Shown here piece by piece: positions 1-11,015 of a stretch of 64,000 nucleotides of DNA. The notes under the pieces were generated by a model. That model ran no database searches, was not told the DNA's origin, and worked only from the letters and a program-made list of their open reading frames with translations. Origin of the DNA: Pictodentalium vernedei (lineage: Eukaryota; Mollusca; Scaphopoda; Dentaliida; Dentaliidae); the NCBI GenBank assembly GCA_031216915.1, contig CM062290.1:258454291-258518290 (forward strand), in the 5' to 3' direction. A program made the position numbers and the translations under genes. The number at the start of each line of letters is the position of its first letter. The stretch's first letter is position 1.

Positions 1-121
1 CATGGGCAATGGGGGTGAAGTGTCTTGCCCAAGGACACAACACGGTTGCCGCAGGTGGGATTCGAACCGAGGACCTCTCGGCTTGCAGCCTGCACCTCTA
101 CCTACTGAACCACCGTGCCCC
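1..121 (-). repeat. tRNA-derived SINE, head part, cut by window edge
   Basis: Read on the minus strand this starts like a tRNA: a box A-like TGGTTCAGTAGGTAGAGG, a GCA-type anticodon position, then a good box B (GGTTCGAATCC). It continues into TCCTTGGGCAAGACACTT, a non-tRNA stretch also found in the SINEs at 37248-37614 and 51321-51683. The element runs off the left edge. It is a SINE and not a tRNA gene because the tRNA-like part is fused to the repeat body and the same body recurs elsewhere. Confidence 0.75.
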
Positions 122-129
122 CTTGGTAT

Positions 130-345
130 GGCAGTTCTGTTTTGGTATGGAGGTACCAAAATTTCTATGTGATGGTACCATCTGTCTGGAGGTACCATTT
201 ATCCCAGCCCTTTTTAGTGTGGTGGTACCATTTTAATGTGATGGTATCATTAGGATTTGCCATGATTTCTGTGTGTCAGGATTGTTTTATCATTTTGGTA
301 GTACCATTTAACTCTCTACGGCAGTACCACTGTATGTGCCGTAAC
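130..345. other. Short stretch with clustered GGTACC motifs
   Basis: At least four GGTACC hexamers plus near matches (GGTATC, AGTACC) fall in about 200 bases, each set in a similar context (ATGGTACCAT or GAGGTACCAA). This looks like a degenerate short-period repeat. No coding potential is evident. Confidence 0.4.
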
Positions 346-480
346 TGCTTGTGTTGTTGAGCACTGAGCAATCTTTTTAAAGAAAAAATATCCTAAGTTA
401 TAATATACAGCTTATAGTGAGGGGTGGTATGAATATAGGAGGTTCTGTATCTATGTGGTGATGTAAATGAAGACAACTGC

Positions 481-684
481 ATGATCTGCCATCAATTACC
501 TAAAGGCTGGTGGTTTACTGGGACAGTTAGCAAAACTAAGGACAAATGCTCTTACAGAGCAAACTGTCTCATAAAAAACAGCATTTATTTAATCACCTGC
601 AGTTCATGCAAGAAAGAATATGTAGGCAAAACCAAAAAGAATTTTTACCTCCAAATTACGGATTACTTCCTTAAGATGTATTAA
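481..684 (+). pseudogene. Penelope-like retroelement fragment, GIY-YIG endonuclease N-terminal part
   Basis: A 67-residue reading frame contains SIYLITCSSCKKEYVGKTKKNF. In Penelope-like elements the GIY-YIG endonuclease follows the RT, and its first strands read approximately 'vIYLItC.kC...YVG.T...f', usually preceded by Cys pairs as here (MICHQ, then DKCSYRANC). The fragment is therefore the start of that endonuclease. The frame stops just after it, and no RT is seen upstream in the 480 bases available, so it is a 5'- and 3'-truncated relic. The match is by motif only; another GIY-YIG protein is possible but less likely in this setting. Confidence 0.6.
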
Positions 685-865
685 TTGCAAAAGAAAAAAA
701 AGAATCACAGCACATATAATAAAGAGCTCTATGCCTACAATAAAAATATCAACACCACATAAACATGTTATAACTAGAGGTGTGACTGTCCCAGATGGGC
801 CTGTCCATACCCCCTGCCACCTGAACTGCCATGATTATTCTAAGACAAAAAGGGACACAACTCCA

Positions 866-1525
866 AGCAAAACTTTAATCACAGGAGAACAGGTTCCATG
901 AAAGTGAATATCCTTACCAAGTTTCGAAGGAATCGACCTATAAACATCTGAGAAAGTCTCCGGACAACATTCTAGGAAATTCAGGCATTCTAAAATGAAA
1001 AGGGGCATAACTCTGGCAAAAAAGTCCGATTGAAACTATAATTGCAGGTACACAAGATACCATGGTCATGGACATCCATACCAAGCCTCAAAGGAATCAA
1101 CCCATAAACATCTGAGGAAATCTCTGGACAAAATTCAGACATTCTAATATAAAGAAGGGCATAACTCTGGCAAAAAACATCCGATGGAAACTATAATTGC
1201 AGGTAGGTTCCCATGGTAGTACACATCCATACCATGTTTCAAAGGAATTGACCCATAAATGTCTGCGAAAATCTGTGGACAAAATTCTAGGACTGCTTTT
1301 TCAGATCGAAAAGGGGCATAATTCTGGCAAAAATAATCCGACTGAAACTATAATCACAGGTACACAGGTTCCCATGGTGGTGAACATTCATACCAAGTTT
1401 CGAGCAGATTGGTCCATCAACATCTGAGAAAATCTCTGGACAAAATTATGTATATGGACGGATGGACAGACAAGTTGATTCCAATATACCCCCCCCCCCC
1501 CACAACTTGTTGTGGGAGGTATAAT
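866..1525. repeat. Tandem array of about 156-bp monomers with terminal hairpin
   Basis: The phrase 'aaactataat(t/c)(g/a)caggta' recurs near 869, 1034, 1190 and 1345, giving a period of about 155-165 bp and four units. Each unit also contains 'ggggcataa(c/t)tctggcaaaaa' and 'ctctggacaaaattc'. The array ends with short GGACGGATGGACAGAC runs, a poly-C tract and a hairpin (CACAACTTGTTGTGG) before GAGGTATAATTA. Array, then GGAC runs, then hairpin is the plan of several other elements here, so this is probably the right part of a non-autonomous element. Bases 685-865 show nothing recognisable. Confidence 0.6.
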
Positions 1526-1763
1526 TACAATTAAAACATCACAAAACATATATATGCATCTGGAACTTAATTAAGTATCCCGTTATGTGGTGTTAGTACA
1601 AACTGTCATTACTTTCATGCTATCTTTCAGATGGCCAAAAGTGATTGTTTGCGGAAAGAATGGTCTATTGAATGAAAGTGTCAATGACACTGTAGCTTAA
1701 CTTGTGTGCTGTGTTTGATGAAAAGGATAATGTTCAATGTTTACGAAAGGATTATGAAATAAG

Positions 1764-3123
1764 ACAAGAATTGCGATAATTGGGAATATGTTAATTTCTG
1801 TTCCCTATATGCTATGTTTTTAATAAAAACTAGAGGCTCTACAGAGCCTGTAATTGCTCACCTGGAAATATATATAAAAATGTGATTTCCCATAGGCTTT
1901 CCATGGTAACTATGAACTGCAATTGTGGCCATGTTTGCAACATTACATCAAAATTACATGAGGATCATTGGTAGAAGGTGTCCCAGTCATCAATCAAAAC
2001 ATTTGAATCCATCAAACAGAATCATAGAATGTCTCTGGTGGCCATATTTTCCAGCCAATGGGAACAAAAAGAGGATCGTTTGTAGAGGGCCTCCTATAGA
2101 CCATTCTTGCCAAGTTTTGGTGCACGTCAGCTCAATAGTTCCAAAGAGAAGATGAAAATGTGATTTCCTACAGGTTTTTTCTATAGTAACTATAAACTGC
2201 AATTATGGGCATGTTTGCAAAATGATTAACATTAAAATGAGGAATGTTGGTGGGGGTGTCCCAGTTATCAACCATGCAAAGTTTCAAAACATTTGGCGCT
2301 GTGGTTTCAGAGGAGAAGAGTTTTCAAAATTGACCAATCAGAATCAAAGAATGCTTCTGTCGGCCACGTTTTTTCACCCAACAGGAATAAAATGAGTAAC
2401 AGTTGTAGAGAACCTCTCATAGACAATGCCTGCCAAGTCTGGTTCACATTGGCTCAGTACTTTCAGTGAAGATGATGAAAATGTGATTTCCTACAGGGTT
2501 TCTATAGTAACTATAAGCCACAATTGCAGCCATAATTGCAACCCGATGGAGATTAAAATAAGGATCATTGGTAGAGTGGGTTACAGTCATCAGTCACATT
2601 AAGTTTTTTCAAACCATTTGGCCTTGTAGTTTCAAAGAAGATTTTCTTGAAAATGCACACATTTATGAATTCTGTTTCAACAAAAAAAAATCAGTAAAAA
2701 AGGGTTAAAATATTTTGAAAATAACACTTTTTTCAGACAGTATTCTCTTTCAAAATAGCTTTTGGACAGGTAAAGGGTTACAGGAATCTTAAAAGATATA
2801 CAGTAATTACTGTCATCTGAGCTGCAAGATAATAAAGAGAATTTACAATGTAACCTAGAAAACAATTTGTCAACATGTGTCAAACATAAATAGATTACAG
2901 CTGAAGATATCAAGCTACAGTTGCACTTGTTTTACAGCACAAGTCACAATAAGTTGTGTAGGATAATCCTATAAACTATGTATCTTTTCTCTTCCTACAC
3001 TGATAAGACCAGAAGCTGACATCATTTTCTGGAAAGCTCTCACTGATAGCTTTTCCAGAACAAGAATTGTGATAATTGGGAATATGTTCATTTCTGTTCC
3101 CTGTATGCAATGTTTTTGATAAA
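1764..3123. repeat. 63-bp direct repeat flanking an internal array
   Basis: A segment at 1764-1829 (starting 'acaagaattgcgataattgg') is repeated at about 3061-3123 with few differences. The interval between holds the 280-325-bp array. A long direct repeat suggests that the 1.3-kb interval was inserted or duplicated by recombination within the larger element. Confidence 0.6.
1840..2640. repeat. Tandem array, period about 280-325 bp, about 2.7 units
   Basis: The phrase 'aaaatgtgatttcc(t/c)a(t/c)ag' followed by 'tagtaactat(g/a)a' and 'gcaattgtgg(c)catgtttgcaa' recurs near 1875, 2153 and 2478. Each unit contains 'agaatcatagaatg' or 'agaatcaaagaatg' and 'gtttcaaa(a/c)catttgg'. The reading frames here are open only by chance. 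Bases 2641-3060 show no recognisable structure. Confidence 0.65.
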
Positions 3124-3179
3124 ATAATATGAGGTGCACACTGTACTAAAGAGCTGAGGGGTGGGTTAATATGACCTCA

Positions 3180-5350
3180 CAGTTAATTATGTGGCCCTGA
3201 CAGTTAACGCCTATCAACGAAAGTTACCAAGTTACAGTGAAATTATTCCAAAACGAGTCATCTATCAAGTTACATTGCTCGGGCAGCCATCAAGGTTGAA
3301 TGATCGCAACCAAAAGGGGACATTCTCATCTGGGCATCATCTGGAGTGATCCTACGAAGTTACAATGAAATCCCTTCATAAATATGACCTGTAGACTATT
3401 CTCAAGATATTCGGCTTTGGGTACCTGTAGCCATTACAGTTGACCAATCACGACCAAAAGGGGATGTCATCATCTAGGCATTATATGGAGTCAACCTAAC
3501 AAGTTACAATGAAATCCTTCCATAAATATGACCTATAGACTATGCTAAAGGTTTTTGGGCTCGGGCAGTCATCAAGACTGAATAATCGCAACCAAAAGGG
3601 GACGTTCTAATCTAGACATTATTTGGAGTCCTCCTACCAAGCTACAATGAAATCCCTTCATAATTATGACCTGTAGACTGTTCTAAAGGTTTTCGGGCTT
3701 CAGACCCCTGTAGCTGTCACAGTTGCCCAATTGTGTCCAAAAGGGTATGTTCTCATCGAGACATTATATAAAGTCAAACCTACCAAGTTACAATGAATTT
3801 GCTTCATGAATATGAACTGAAGACTGTGCTAAAGGTTTTCGGGCTTCAGGCTCGGGCAGCCATCATGGTTGAATGATCACAACCAAAAGGGGACATTCTC
3901 ATCTGGGCATAATCTGGAGTGATCCTACGAAGTTACAATGAAATCCCTTCATAAATATGACCTGTAGACTGTGCTCAAGATTTTCGGGCTTCAGGCACCT
4001 GTAGCCATCACAGTTGACCAATCACAACCAAAAGGGGATGTCATCATCTAGGCATTATATGGAGTCAACCTAACAAGTTACAATGAAATCCTTCCATAAA
4101 TACGACCTATAGACTATGCTAAAGGTTTCTGGGCTCCGGCAGCCATCAAGGCTGAATGATCGCGATCAAAATGGGATGTTCTCATCTAGACATCATTTGG
4201 AGTCAGCCTACCAAGCTACAATGAAATTCCTTCATAATTATGACCTGTAGACTGTTCTAAAGGTTTTTGGGCTTCGGGCCCCTGTAGCCGTCACAGTTGC
4301 CCAATCGTGTCCAAAAGGGAACGTTCTCATCTAGACATTATATGAAGTCAACCTACCAAGTTACAATGAAATCCCTTCATAAATATGACCTGTAGACTCT
4401 GCTAAAGGTTTTCAGGCTTCGGGCTCGGGCAGCCATCATAGTTGCATGATCGCAACCAAAGGGGACAATCTCATGTGGGCATCATCTGGAGTGATCCTAC
4501 AAAGTTACAATGAAATCCCTTTATAAATATGACCTGTAGACTGTGCTCAAGGTTTTCGGGCTTCGGGCACCTGTAGCCATCACAGTTGACCAATCACGAC
4601 CAAAAGGGGATGTCATCATCTAGGCATTATATGGAGTCAACCTCACAGGTTACAATAAAATCCTTCCATAAATATGACCTTTTGCCTATGCTAAAGGTTT
4701 TTGGGCTAGGGCACCCATCAAGGTTAAATGATCATGATCAAAATGGGACGTTCTCATCTAGACATTATTTGGAGTCATCCTACCGAGTTACAATGAAATC
4801 CCTTCATAAATATGACCTCTAGACTGTGCTAAAGGTTTTTGGGCTTCGGGCCCCTGTAGCCGTCACAGTTGCCCAATCAGGACCAAAAGGTGACTTTCTC
4901 ATCTAGACATTGTGTGAAGTCAACCCACCAAGTTACAATGAAATTACTCAATAAATATGACCTGTAGACTGTGCTAAAGGTTTTCGGGTTTTGGGCTCGG
5001 GCAGTCGTCACGGTTGGCAGATCATGCCCAAATAGGGAAAGTCTCATCTAGAGATCATAAGGAGTCATCTTACCAAGTTACAATGAAATCCCTCCATATT
5101 AAACAAGACCTGCAGACTGTGCTAAAAGTTTTTGGGTTTCGAGCTTGGGCAGCCATCACGGTTGATAGATCATGCCCAAAAGGGGATGTTCTCATCTAGG
5201 CATTATACAGAGGCATCCTACCAAGTTACAATGAAATCCCTTCTTAAATACGACCTGTAGACTGTGCTAATGGTTTTTGGGTTTTGGGCTCGGGCAGCCA
5301 TACCGGTTGCCCGATTGCGACCAAAAGGGGACGTTCTCATCTAGACATGA
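3180..5350. repeat. Tandem array of about 144-bp monomers with higher-order structure
   Basis: The core 'aagttacaatgaaatccctt' recurs near 3357, 3501, 3640, 3787, 3931, 4076, 4214, 4359, 4503, 4650, 4788, 4933, 5075 and 5222, a spacing of 139-147 bp. Diagnostic variants recur every fourth unit: 'ctggagtgatcctac' near 3350, 3920 and 4490, and 'ggggatgtcatcatctagg' near 3459, 4035 and 4607. This gives a roughly 572-bp four-monomer higher-order repeat in about three copies. The monomer resembles the 172-bp unit of the element at 8232 in overall plan (conserved 'cataaat..g.cctgtag' core). Confidence 0.8.
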
Positions 5351-5714
5351 CCCCAAACCTGCATATGAAATTTTGTGACGATCAGACAAGAACTGCGGGG
5401 TGTAGCCCATGCTAAAGGAAAACGTGAACAGACTCACAGACTCACAGACTCACCGACTAACAGGCTTCCACACGCGTGATGGTAATAGCTTATCTTGACT
5501 ATGTCAAGTTAAGATAAAAATGAAAGACAACAAAATGATGAAAATATGCAGCATTTTAATGGTGCTAATTACACATATCTGTCATTAATGTTTTTGATGG
5601 AAAAATGTTCTCTTGACAAGTATGGTGCTGGAATGGTCTATGATGAAACAATGCTGTTAATAACTGACAAAAAATGTAACTTGTGATCTCCTGTACACAA
5701 TAGCAGTGTCTGAG

Positions 5715-6613
5715 TCAGTAGCGAGTGTATCCACCACATGCTCGGATGACAGCCTGAACCCTCCTCCTAATGCTACCAGTGAACCTTCTGATACGGTCCA
5801 GAGGCAACTGCTGCCACTCATCATGCAATGCAGCTTCCAAAATGGTCAAATTCTGTACAGGCGGATCCCTTGCTTCCACACATTGTCCAAGAAAGTCCCA
5901 GATGTGTTCTAAGAGATTCAAATCGGGGCTCATTGCAGGCCAAGGTAGTGTTGTAATAGCATTGTTCTGAAGGAATGTTCTCACAACATGGGACAATATG
6001 GCCTTGCATTGTCGTCCATGAATACAGGGCAAGTAGCCAACAGATGGTTGTCAAAATGAGGCACGCCAACCAGACTGAGAATGTCCCGGATGTATTGATG
6101 CCCACTGAGATTCCCACGTACAGTCACCATATCAAGTTTACAAAATCATGAGAGTAGCATCCCCAGATCATTACTGATCCTCCACCATAAGGAATGGTAG
6201 GTGTGATGTTCCTGGACATGTAAGCAGTATTTCTATGCCTCCACAATCTCATGCGACCATCTGTGACGTGAAGCAGAAACCTACTCTCGTCTGACCAATG
6301 GACTCTCCTCCATGTCCTGAGATTGCAATGTTGTTTTGCCATACACCACTCCAAACGTCATCTCTGATGCTAATCGGACAGAGCTGGATGCTTGATGACC
6401 CTTCTGGACCTCATACGGAGTGCTTTGAGATGGTTTTGGACAGTTCTGTTGCACAAATGCCTGTTGTGATGCCAAAGGCGGATCAAAACCCCCACTTGAA
6501 GCAAAGGGTTCATTCCTAACGAGGCGTGCCAGACTCCGATCTTCCCGAGGAGTTGTTGCATGCATGACAACGATTTGCCATCTTAGTGCCTCTGACAGTC
6601 TCCTCTTTGCCAT
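5715..6613 (-). pseudogene. Tc1/mariner-like transposase, frameshifted relic
   Basis: On the minus strand it begins MAKRRLSEALRWQIVVMHA, typical of the first helix-turn-helix of Tc1-like transposases. It continues in other frames with VHWSDESRFLLHVTDGR (first catalytic Asp region, near 6290), then a decayed second Asp region, and ends with WPAMSPDLNLLEHIWDFLG (catalytic Glu region, near 5920) and RRRVQAVIRACGGYTRY. The order matches a DD34E-type Tc1 transposase of normal length, about 300 residues. At least three frame changes break it, so it is dead. No confident terminal inverted repeats were seen. It is a different sequence from the copy at 7415-10359, so the two are separate insertions of related elements. 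Confidence 0.85.
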
Positions 6614-7024
6614 GTCAACATTTATTGATAAAAGAAGTGACAAATTTTCTTGTTTTATACCCAGATATTGCATGTGGATGATAGTGTTTTTTGTGACATT
6701 CGTGGGAAGCATGTTTCACGTGGAAGAGGAGATGTGTTGGGGGTATGCTATCAGTGAAGAAACATCATGTTTCACTGGATGAAATGTACTGCAAGACATA
6801 GCAGTCATTAAAACATAATAATCAGTATCAGCAACTTCACTGTCATGAAACATTTCAGGGGTTGCTTAATTAAGTTCCAGATGTATATAACAAGACTAAA
6901 CACCTACTACACTACTGAAATTTTGCTAAGCACCAAGTACATCCAACTACCCGTTTTACGTTGTTGTTGAAATATTGTACTGAAAAGTGTATATATATTT
7001 TTATTTAATTATATCTTTAATGAT

Positions 7025-7275
7025 TTAACTGGTAGAGTGCTGGAAGCCCTATTTTGGGCTTTACAAAAAGTTACAGGCAATAACTGTCTGTAGCTACATT
7101 CTGCCTGAGGAAGCCTTTATTGTCCCTGATATGAATCAGATTTTTTATACAATACCTTGCTCTCTGACATTTAATTGGATAGTGCCTATAAGGCACTATC
7201 CAATTAAATGTAACAGAGCAGTATATGATGAGCTTTGATTTGTTGTCAGAAAAAACTCAGCACTTTACCAGTTAA
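7025..7275. mobile_element. TTAA-flanked MITE, family with CTGGTAGAGTGCT ends
   Basis: The ends are TTAA-CTGGTAGAGTGCTGGAAG and its near-inverse CAGCACTTTACCAG-TTAA, with intact TTAA on both sides. An internal palindrome (GCCTATAAGGC inside a longer inverted repeat near 7165-7215) forms the middle. The TTAA duplication is the piggyBac signature, so this is probably a piggyBac-derived MITE. Other copies lie at 21402, 42232, 43031 and 54328. Confidence 0.75.
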
Positions 7276-7414
7276 GTACAGAAAATAAGGTTTTATTTGT
7301 GTCTGACATTATTTTTTAGCTTTTGAATACGATAACCATGTAAAATGGATATTATTGGTAAAAGAGGAAATTTTTCAATATGCCAAAAAGTTGATGGAGC
7401 AAACTGGTATGGCT

Positions 7415-8231
7415 TCAATATCGAGTATGAGACCCATTACTGTTAATTACAGCTTGACAATGCCTTCTCATGCTCCCAATCAGGTTCCTGGTGGTCCTTT
7501 GTGGGATGTTGTTCCATTCTTGGACCTGCATGGCACCAAGCTCCTGGACACTTCTTGGCTGAAATGGTCGGGCTGAAATTGCAAGCTGCAACTCATTCCA
7601 GACATGTTCGATTGGATTGAGGTCAGGGGATCTTGCTGGCCAGTCCATATGCTCAATCCCCTCTCTCTGTTGGTACTCCCCGACAGCATGGGCAACATGA
7701 GGACGGGCATTATCGTCCATCAGAATGAATCTATCACCCACTGCACCTGCATACAATCTGACGTGGACAACCAGGATCTCATCAATATACTGTTGTGCAG
7801 TCAATGTACCACGTTCAAGGCCACAGAGATCTGTACGTCCATCCCAGCTGATGCCGCCCCAGACCATGATTGACCCTGCACCATAGCAGTCATGCTCGGC
7901 GATGTTGGCTACATGGAATCGCTCTCCTGGTCTTCTCCATACCCTAGAATGCCTATCTGTGTGGTCTAGGCAGTACCTTGACTCATCTGTAAAAAGGACA
8001 GGTTGCCAATCTTCTCTGGTTCATCCAACGTGGTCCATGGCCCATTCATATCGTGCCTAGTGGTGGTTCTGGGACAGCGGAATGCAAATACATGGTCTTC
8101 ACGATCGAAGACCACCTTCGTGCAACCTTACCCGGATTGTCTGCATCGAAACATTTACACCAGATGCATTCTGAAGGTCACTGCGAAGCTGGGTTGCTGT
8201 GGCAAAGCGGTTCCTACGGGCCTGAATGATC
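7415..8231 (-). pseudogene. Tc1-like transposase, C-terminal two thirds (split by insertion)
   Basis: Minus-strand reading gives QARRNRFATATQLR, then SMQTIRVRLHEGGLR (second DNA-binding subdomain), VLFTDESRYCLD (first catalytic Asp), SIMVWGGISWDGRTDL, FILMDDNARPHVA (second Asp) and WPARSPDLNPIEHVWNEL (catalytic Glu), and ends in SNGSHTRY. Both Asp residues and the Glu are present in a DD34E-like arrangement. The catalytic part from 7415 to 7867 is open, but stops occur upstream near 8030-8100. The N-terminal third is at 10146-10359, displaced by the element at 8232-10145. The gene is inactive. Confidence 0.9.
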
Positions 8232-10145
8232 AATGAAAGTGTCAATGACACTGTAGCTCAACTTGACAAACTTGAACTTGGTAAGTTATAAATGAAATGG
8301 CAAAATTGAAGATCATTGGTACCAATGTTATTTGATGAGATTTCAACATAACAGCATTGCGTGAGCACAACGTCAGAGTAATCCATGCATTTTTAAATGT
8401 AAACTGTAAGACTGGCAAAAGGAAGAATGTTGACACACAAATGCAGTATGTTCAGAGGTTATTGTAAATGGCAACTTTTTTCACAGAAATGAATGCTAAC
8501 CAATAGCTCTTATCTAAAGGTCTTGCCTAATGAGCACACCAAGTTCAAAAACAATCCTATGATAGATGTGGCCTGCAGGCCATGTCAAAGAATGTTGATG
8601 CACAAATGCAATAAATTCAAAGATTGTTGCTAACAGCAACAGTTTTTGATGGAAATGAAAAGAAAATCAATAGCTCCTATCTTTGTCACCCAGCATAAGC
8701 ATACAAAGTTTCAAAACAACCTGATAATGAATGTGCCCTCTGAGGCATGCCAAAGGAAGATGTTAATGCACAAAATTAATGCACTAAGTAGAAGGTCATT
8801 GCTTGTGGCAATGGTTTTTTGGGTTTTTTTTATGGAAATTCATAAATATACCCTGCAGAGAGTGCAAAAGGGATAAGTTGATGCACAAATGCAGTAAGTT
8901 CAAAGGCTGGTGATAATGACAATAATTTTTTATGGAAATGAAAAAAAGCAATAGCTCACATCTAGAGGTCACCCCGAACACACATACCAAGTTTCAAAAT
9001 GATCCGATCAAAAATGTGCCCTGAACGGTGTGTTAAAGGGAAATATTGAGGTCTGACTAAACTAAGTTCAAAGATCAGCGGCAACATTTTTTGACAAAAA
9101 TGGAAGAAAATCGACAGCTCCCATATAGATGTTACCCCACACAAGCACACAAAGTTCGCAAGCGATCCAATCATAAATGCACCCTGCAGGGTGTGTCAAA
9201 GGGAAATATTGATGCTTAACTGCTCTAAGTTTTTACTAAGTTCCACGAAGGTCATTGCCAGTTGCAACACTTTTTGACGGAAATCGAAGAAAATCGATAT
9301 CTCCCATCTAGAGGTAACCCCAAACAAGCATACAAAGTTTCAAACTGATCTTATGATAAATGTGCCCTGTAGGGCATGCCAAAGAATATATTGATGCCTG
9401 ACTAAACTATGTTCAAAGATCGTTGCCAGCGGCAACATTTTTTGAAGGACGGAAATGGAAGAAAATTGATAGCTCCCATCTAGAGGTCACCCCAAACAAG
9501 CATGCCAGGTTTTAAAGCAATCTTATCATAAATATGCCCTGTAGGGTGTGCCAAAGGGAAATATTGAGGTCTGACTAAACTAAGTTCTAAGAATGTTGGC
9601 CGTGGCAACATTTTTTGACGGAAATGGAAGAAAATCAATAGCTCCCATCTAGAGGTCGCCCCAAATAAGCATGTCAGGTTTCAAAGCAATCCGATCATAA
9701 ATGTGCCCTGTAGGGTGTGCCAAAGGGAAATATTGAGGTCTGACTAAACTAAGTTCTAAGAACGTTGGCCGAGGCAACATTTTTTGACGGAAATGGAAGA
9801 AAATCAATAGCTCCCATCTAGAGGTCGCCCCAAATAAGCATGTCAGGTTTCAAAGCAATCCGATCATAAATGTGCCTTGTAGGGTGTGCCAAAGGGAAAT
9901 ATTGAGGTCTTCTGACTAAACTAAGTTCTAAGAACGTTGGCCGCGGCAACATTTTTTGATGGAAATTGAAGAAAATCAATAGCTCCCATCTAGAGGTCAC
10001 CCCAAACAAACATACCGAGTTTCAAAGCGATCTGATCATAAATGCGACCTGTGAGGTGTGCCAAAGGAAATTGTGGACGTAAGTACGCCGACGGACAAGA
10101 AGTGATTGCAATAGCTCAGCTGGACATTGTCAAGTTGAGCTAAAA
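8232..10145. mobile_element. Non-autonomous array-bodied element (copy 2) inserted in a Tc1 transposase
   Basis: The left end is AATGAAAGTGTCAATGACAC-TGTAGCTCAACTTGAC. The right end is the hairpin AGCTCAGCTGGAC...GTCAAGTTGAGCT followed by AAAA at about 10113-10145. The ends are mutually inverted over about 16 bases (TAGCTCAACTTGACAA). The body, about 8430-10080, is a tandem array of about 172-bp units built on 'atagctcccatctagaggtc', 'gatc(c)gatcataaatgtgcc' and 'ggcaacattttttgacgg'. Units at about 9550-9730 and 9730-9900 are almost identical. Because it interrupts a recognisable transposase, its boundaries are well defined. Confidence 0.8.
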
Positions 10146-10359
10146 ACCGGTCTTCAGCTGCAGATGTTGCCCTATCTCTGCCACCTCCATGCCATCTTAC
10201 TGGTGTGCCATACTGCTGAAATCTTGCTCAGGCTCTGGTGATCACCGTATGGTGCACACCAAGGGCTTCACCAACCTGACGATGGGTAGCCCCTTGCTCC
10301 ACCATCCCTCCAGCCCGCCACATTTCTGCTTCAGACAAATGTATTCTTACATTTGCCAT
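10146..10359 (-). pseudogene. Tc1-like transposase, N-terminal third (same gene as 7415-8231)
   Basis: On the minus strand it starts with ATG at 10359 (MANVRIHLSEAEMWRA), followed by VEQGATHRQVGEALGVHH, the first helix-turn-helix of Tc1-like transposases. It continues with ARFQQYGTPVRW and the linker RDRATSAAEDR, which in relatives leads directly into the sequence resuming at 8231. One in-frame TGA replaces an expected Trp before ARFQQYG. The piece stops exactly at the end of the inserted array element. Confidence 0.85.
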
Positions 10360-10773
10360 ATTCAATCATTAAATCACAAGGGTTTGTGTTGAAATGAAGA
10401 TTGAATACCCTACACATGTCATGTACATGTAGAGAGTACACGAAAACATCATGAAATCAAGGGATGCATGCTTTCCATGACTCTCACGAAAAGTCTGCCT
10501 GTCAAGAGAGCTACTGTAAACACTGGGGACCATCTCAATACATTCCTCAATCATATCCACCAAAAATATCGCAAAAATGTTACAAGCAAATTTCACAATG
10601 CCGTGTCAAATATTTCGTGCTTAGCAAACTTTGAGTAGTATATTTTAGGGCTTATATTTTGAAGAGAATCCAGGAATCGATTCATGCAAAGATTCATGCA
10701 ACAAAACCAGCGAAAATCTATGTAGATTCTCACTGCACTTTTGCTAGGATTTAAGTGAAAAGAAAGGGTCAAT

Positions 10774-11015
10774 TTAACCCTTCACTTAACATAGCAGCAG
10801 CAAATTAAATAATACAAGGCTAATACAACCTGAAATATCCTGACACTTTGTAAATAAAATTGTACATATATGAATGTCATTGGAACCAGCTCAATGAGCT
10901 GGTTCCAATGACATCCATATTTGTAACGTTTTATTGGTAAATGTTGTTTGTGTTTTTTAAATTATCAAATTCAGTTTATGTTTTAAATATTAAGCTGTGC
11001 TGGGTAAAGCGTTAA
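10774..11015. mobile_element. TTAA-flanked palindromic MITE
   Basis: TTAACCCTTCACTTAAC at the left and GCTGGGTAAAGCGTTAA at the right give short inverted ends with TTAA on both sides. The centre, about 10885-10920, is a near-perfect hairpin (ATTGGAACCAGCTC / GAGCTGGTTCCAAT). The same hairpin core recurs in other MITEs of this window (12190, 19860, 20566, 52179). Bases 10400-10770 contain nothing recognised. Confidence 0.7.

Larger units (their letters stand above)
1671..5519. mobile_element. Non-autonomous array-bodied element (copy 1), composite
   Basis: The left end is AATGAAAGTGTCAATGACAC followed by TGTAGCTTAACTTG, nearly identical to heads at 8232, 14974 and 38965. The right end near 5483-5519 is an imperfect hairpin (AGCTTATCTTGAC / GTCAAGTTAAGAT) followed by AAAA, matching tails at 10113 and 16444. 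Between them lie two unrelated tandem arrays. The plan (constant head, tandem-repeat body, 3' hairpin) resembles the pearl or HINE type of non-autonomous rolling-circle element known from bivalves, but I cannot confirm that class. Treating 1671-5519 as one element assumes that the first array is an internal insertion. Confidence 0.5.

Noticed and set aside
1..121. A genuine tRNA gene (Cys-like) on the minus strand
   Set aside because: The tRNA-like part is fused to a SINE body present elsewhere in the window, and no complete cloverleaf with a proper 3' end is evident.
9..360. Overlapping open frames at the left edge as small genes
   Set aside because: They cross a SINE remnant and a short repeat and show no protein motif.
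3180..5350. CRISPR-like repeat-spacer array
   Set aside because: Units are 144 bp, continuous and similar throughout, with no unique spacers; the context is animal transposon DNA.
7160..7210. Transcription terminator-like hairpin
   Set aside because: It is the central palindrome of a MITE in animal DNA, not a bacterial terminator.
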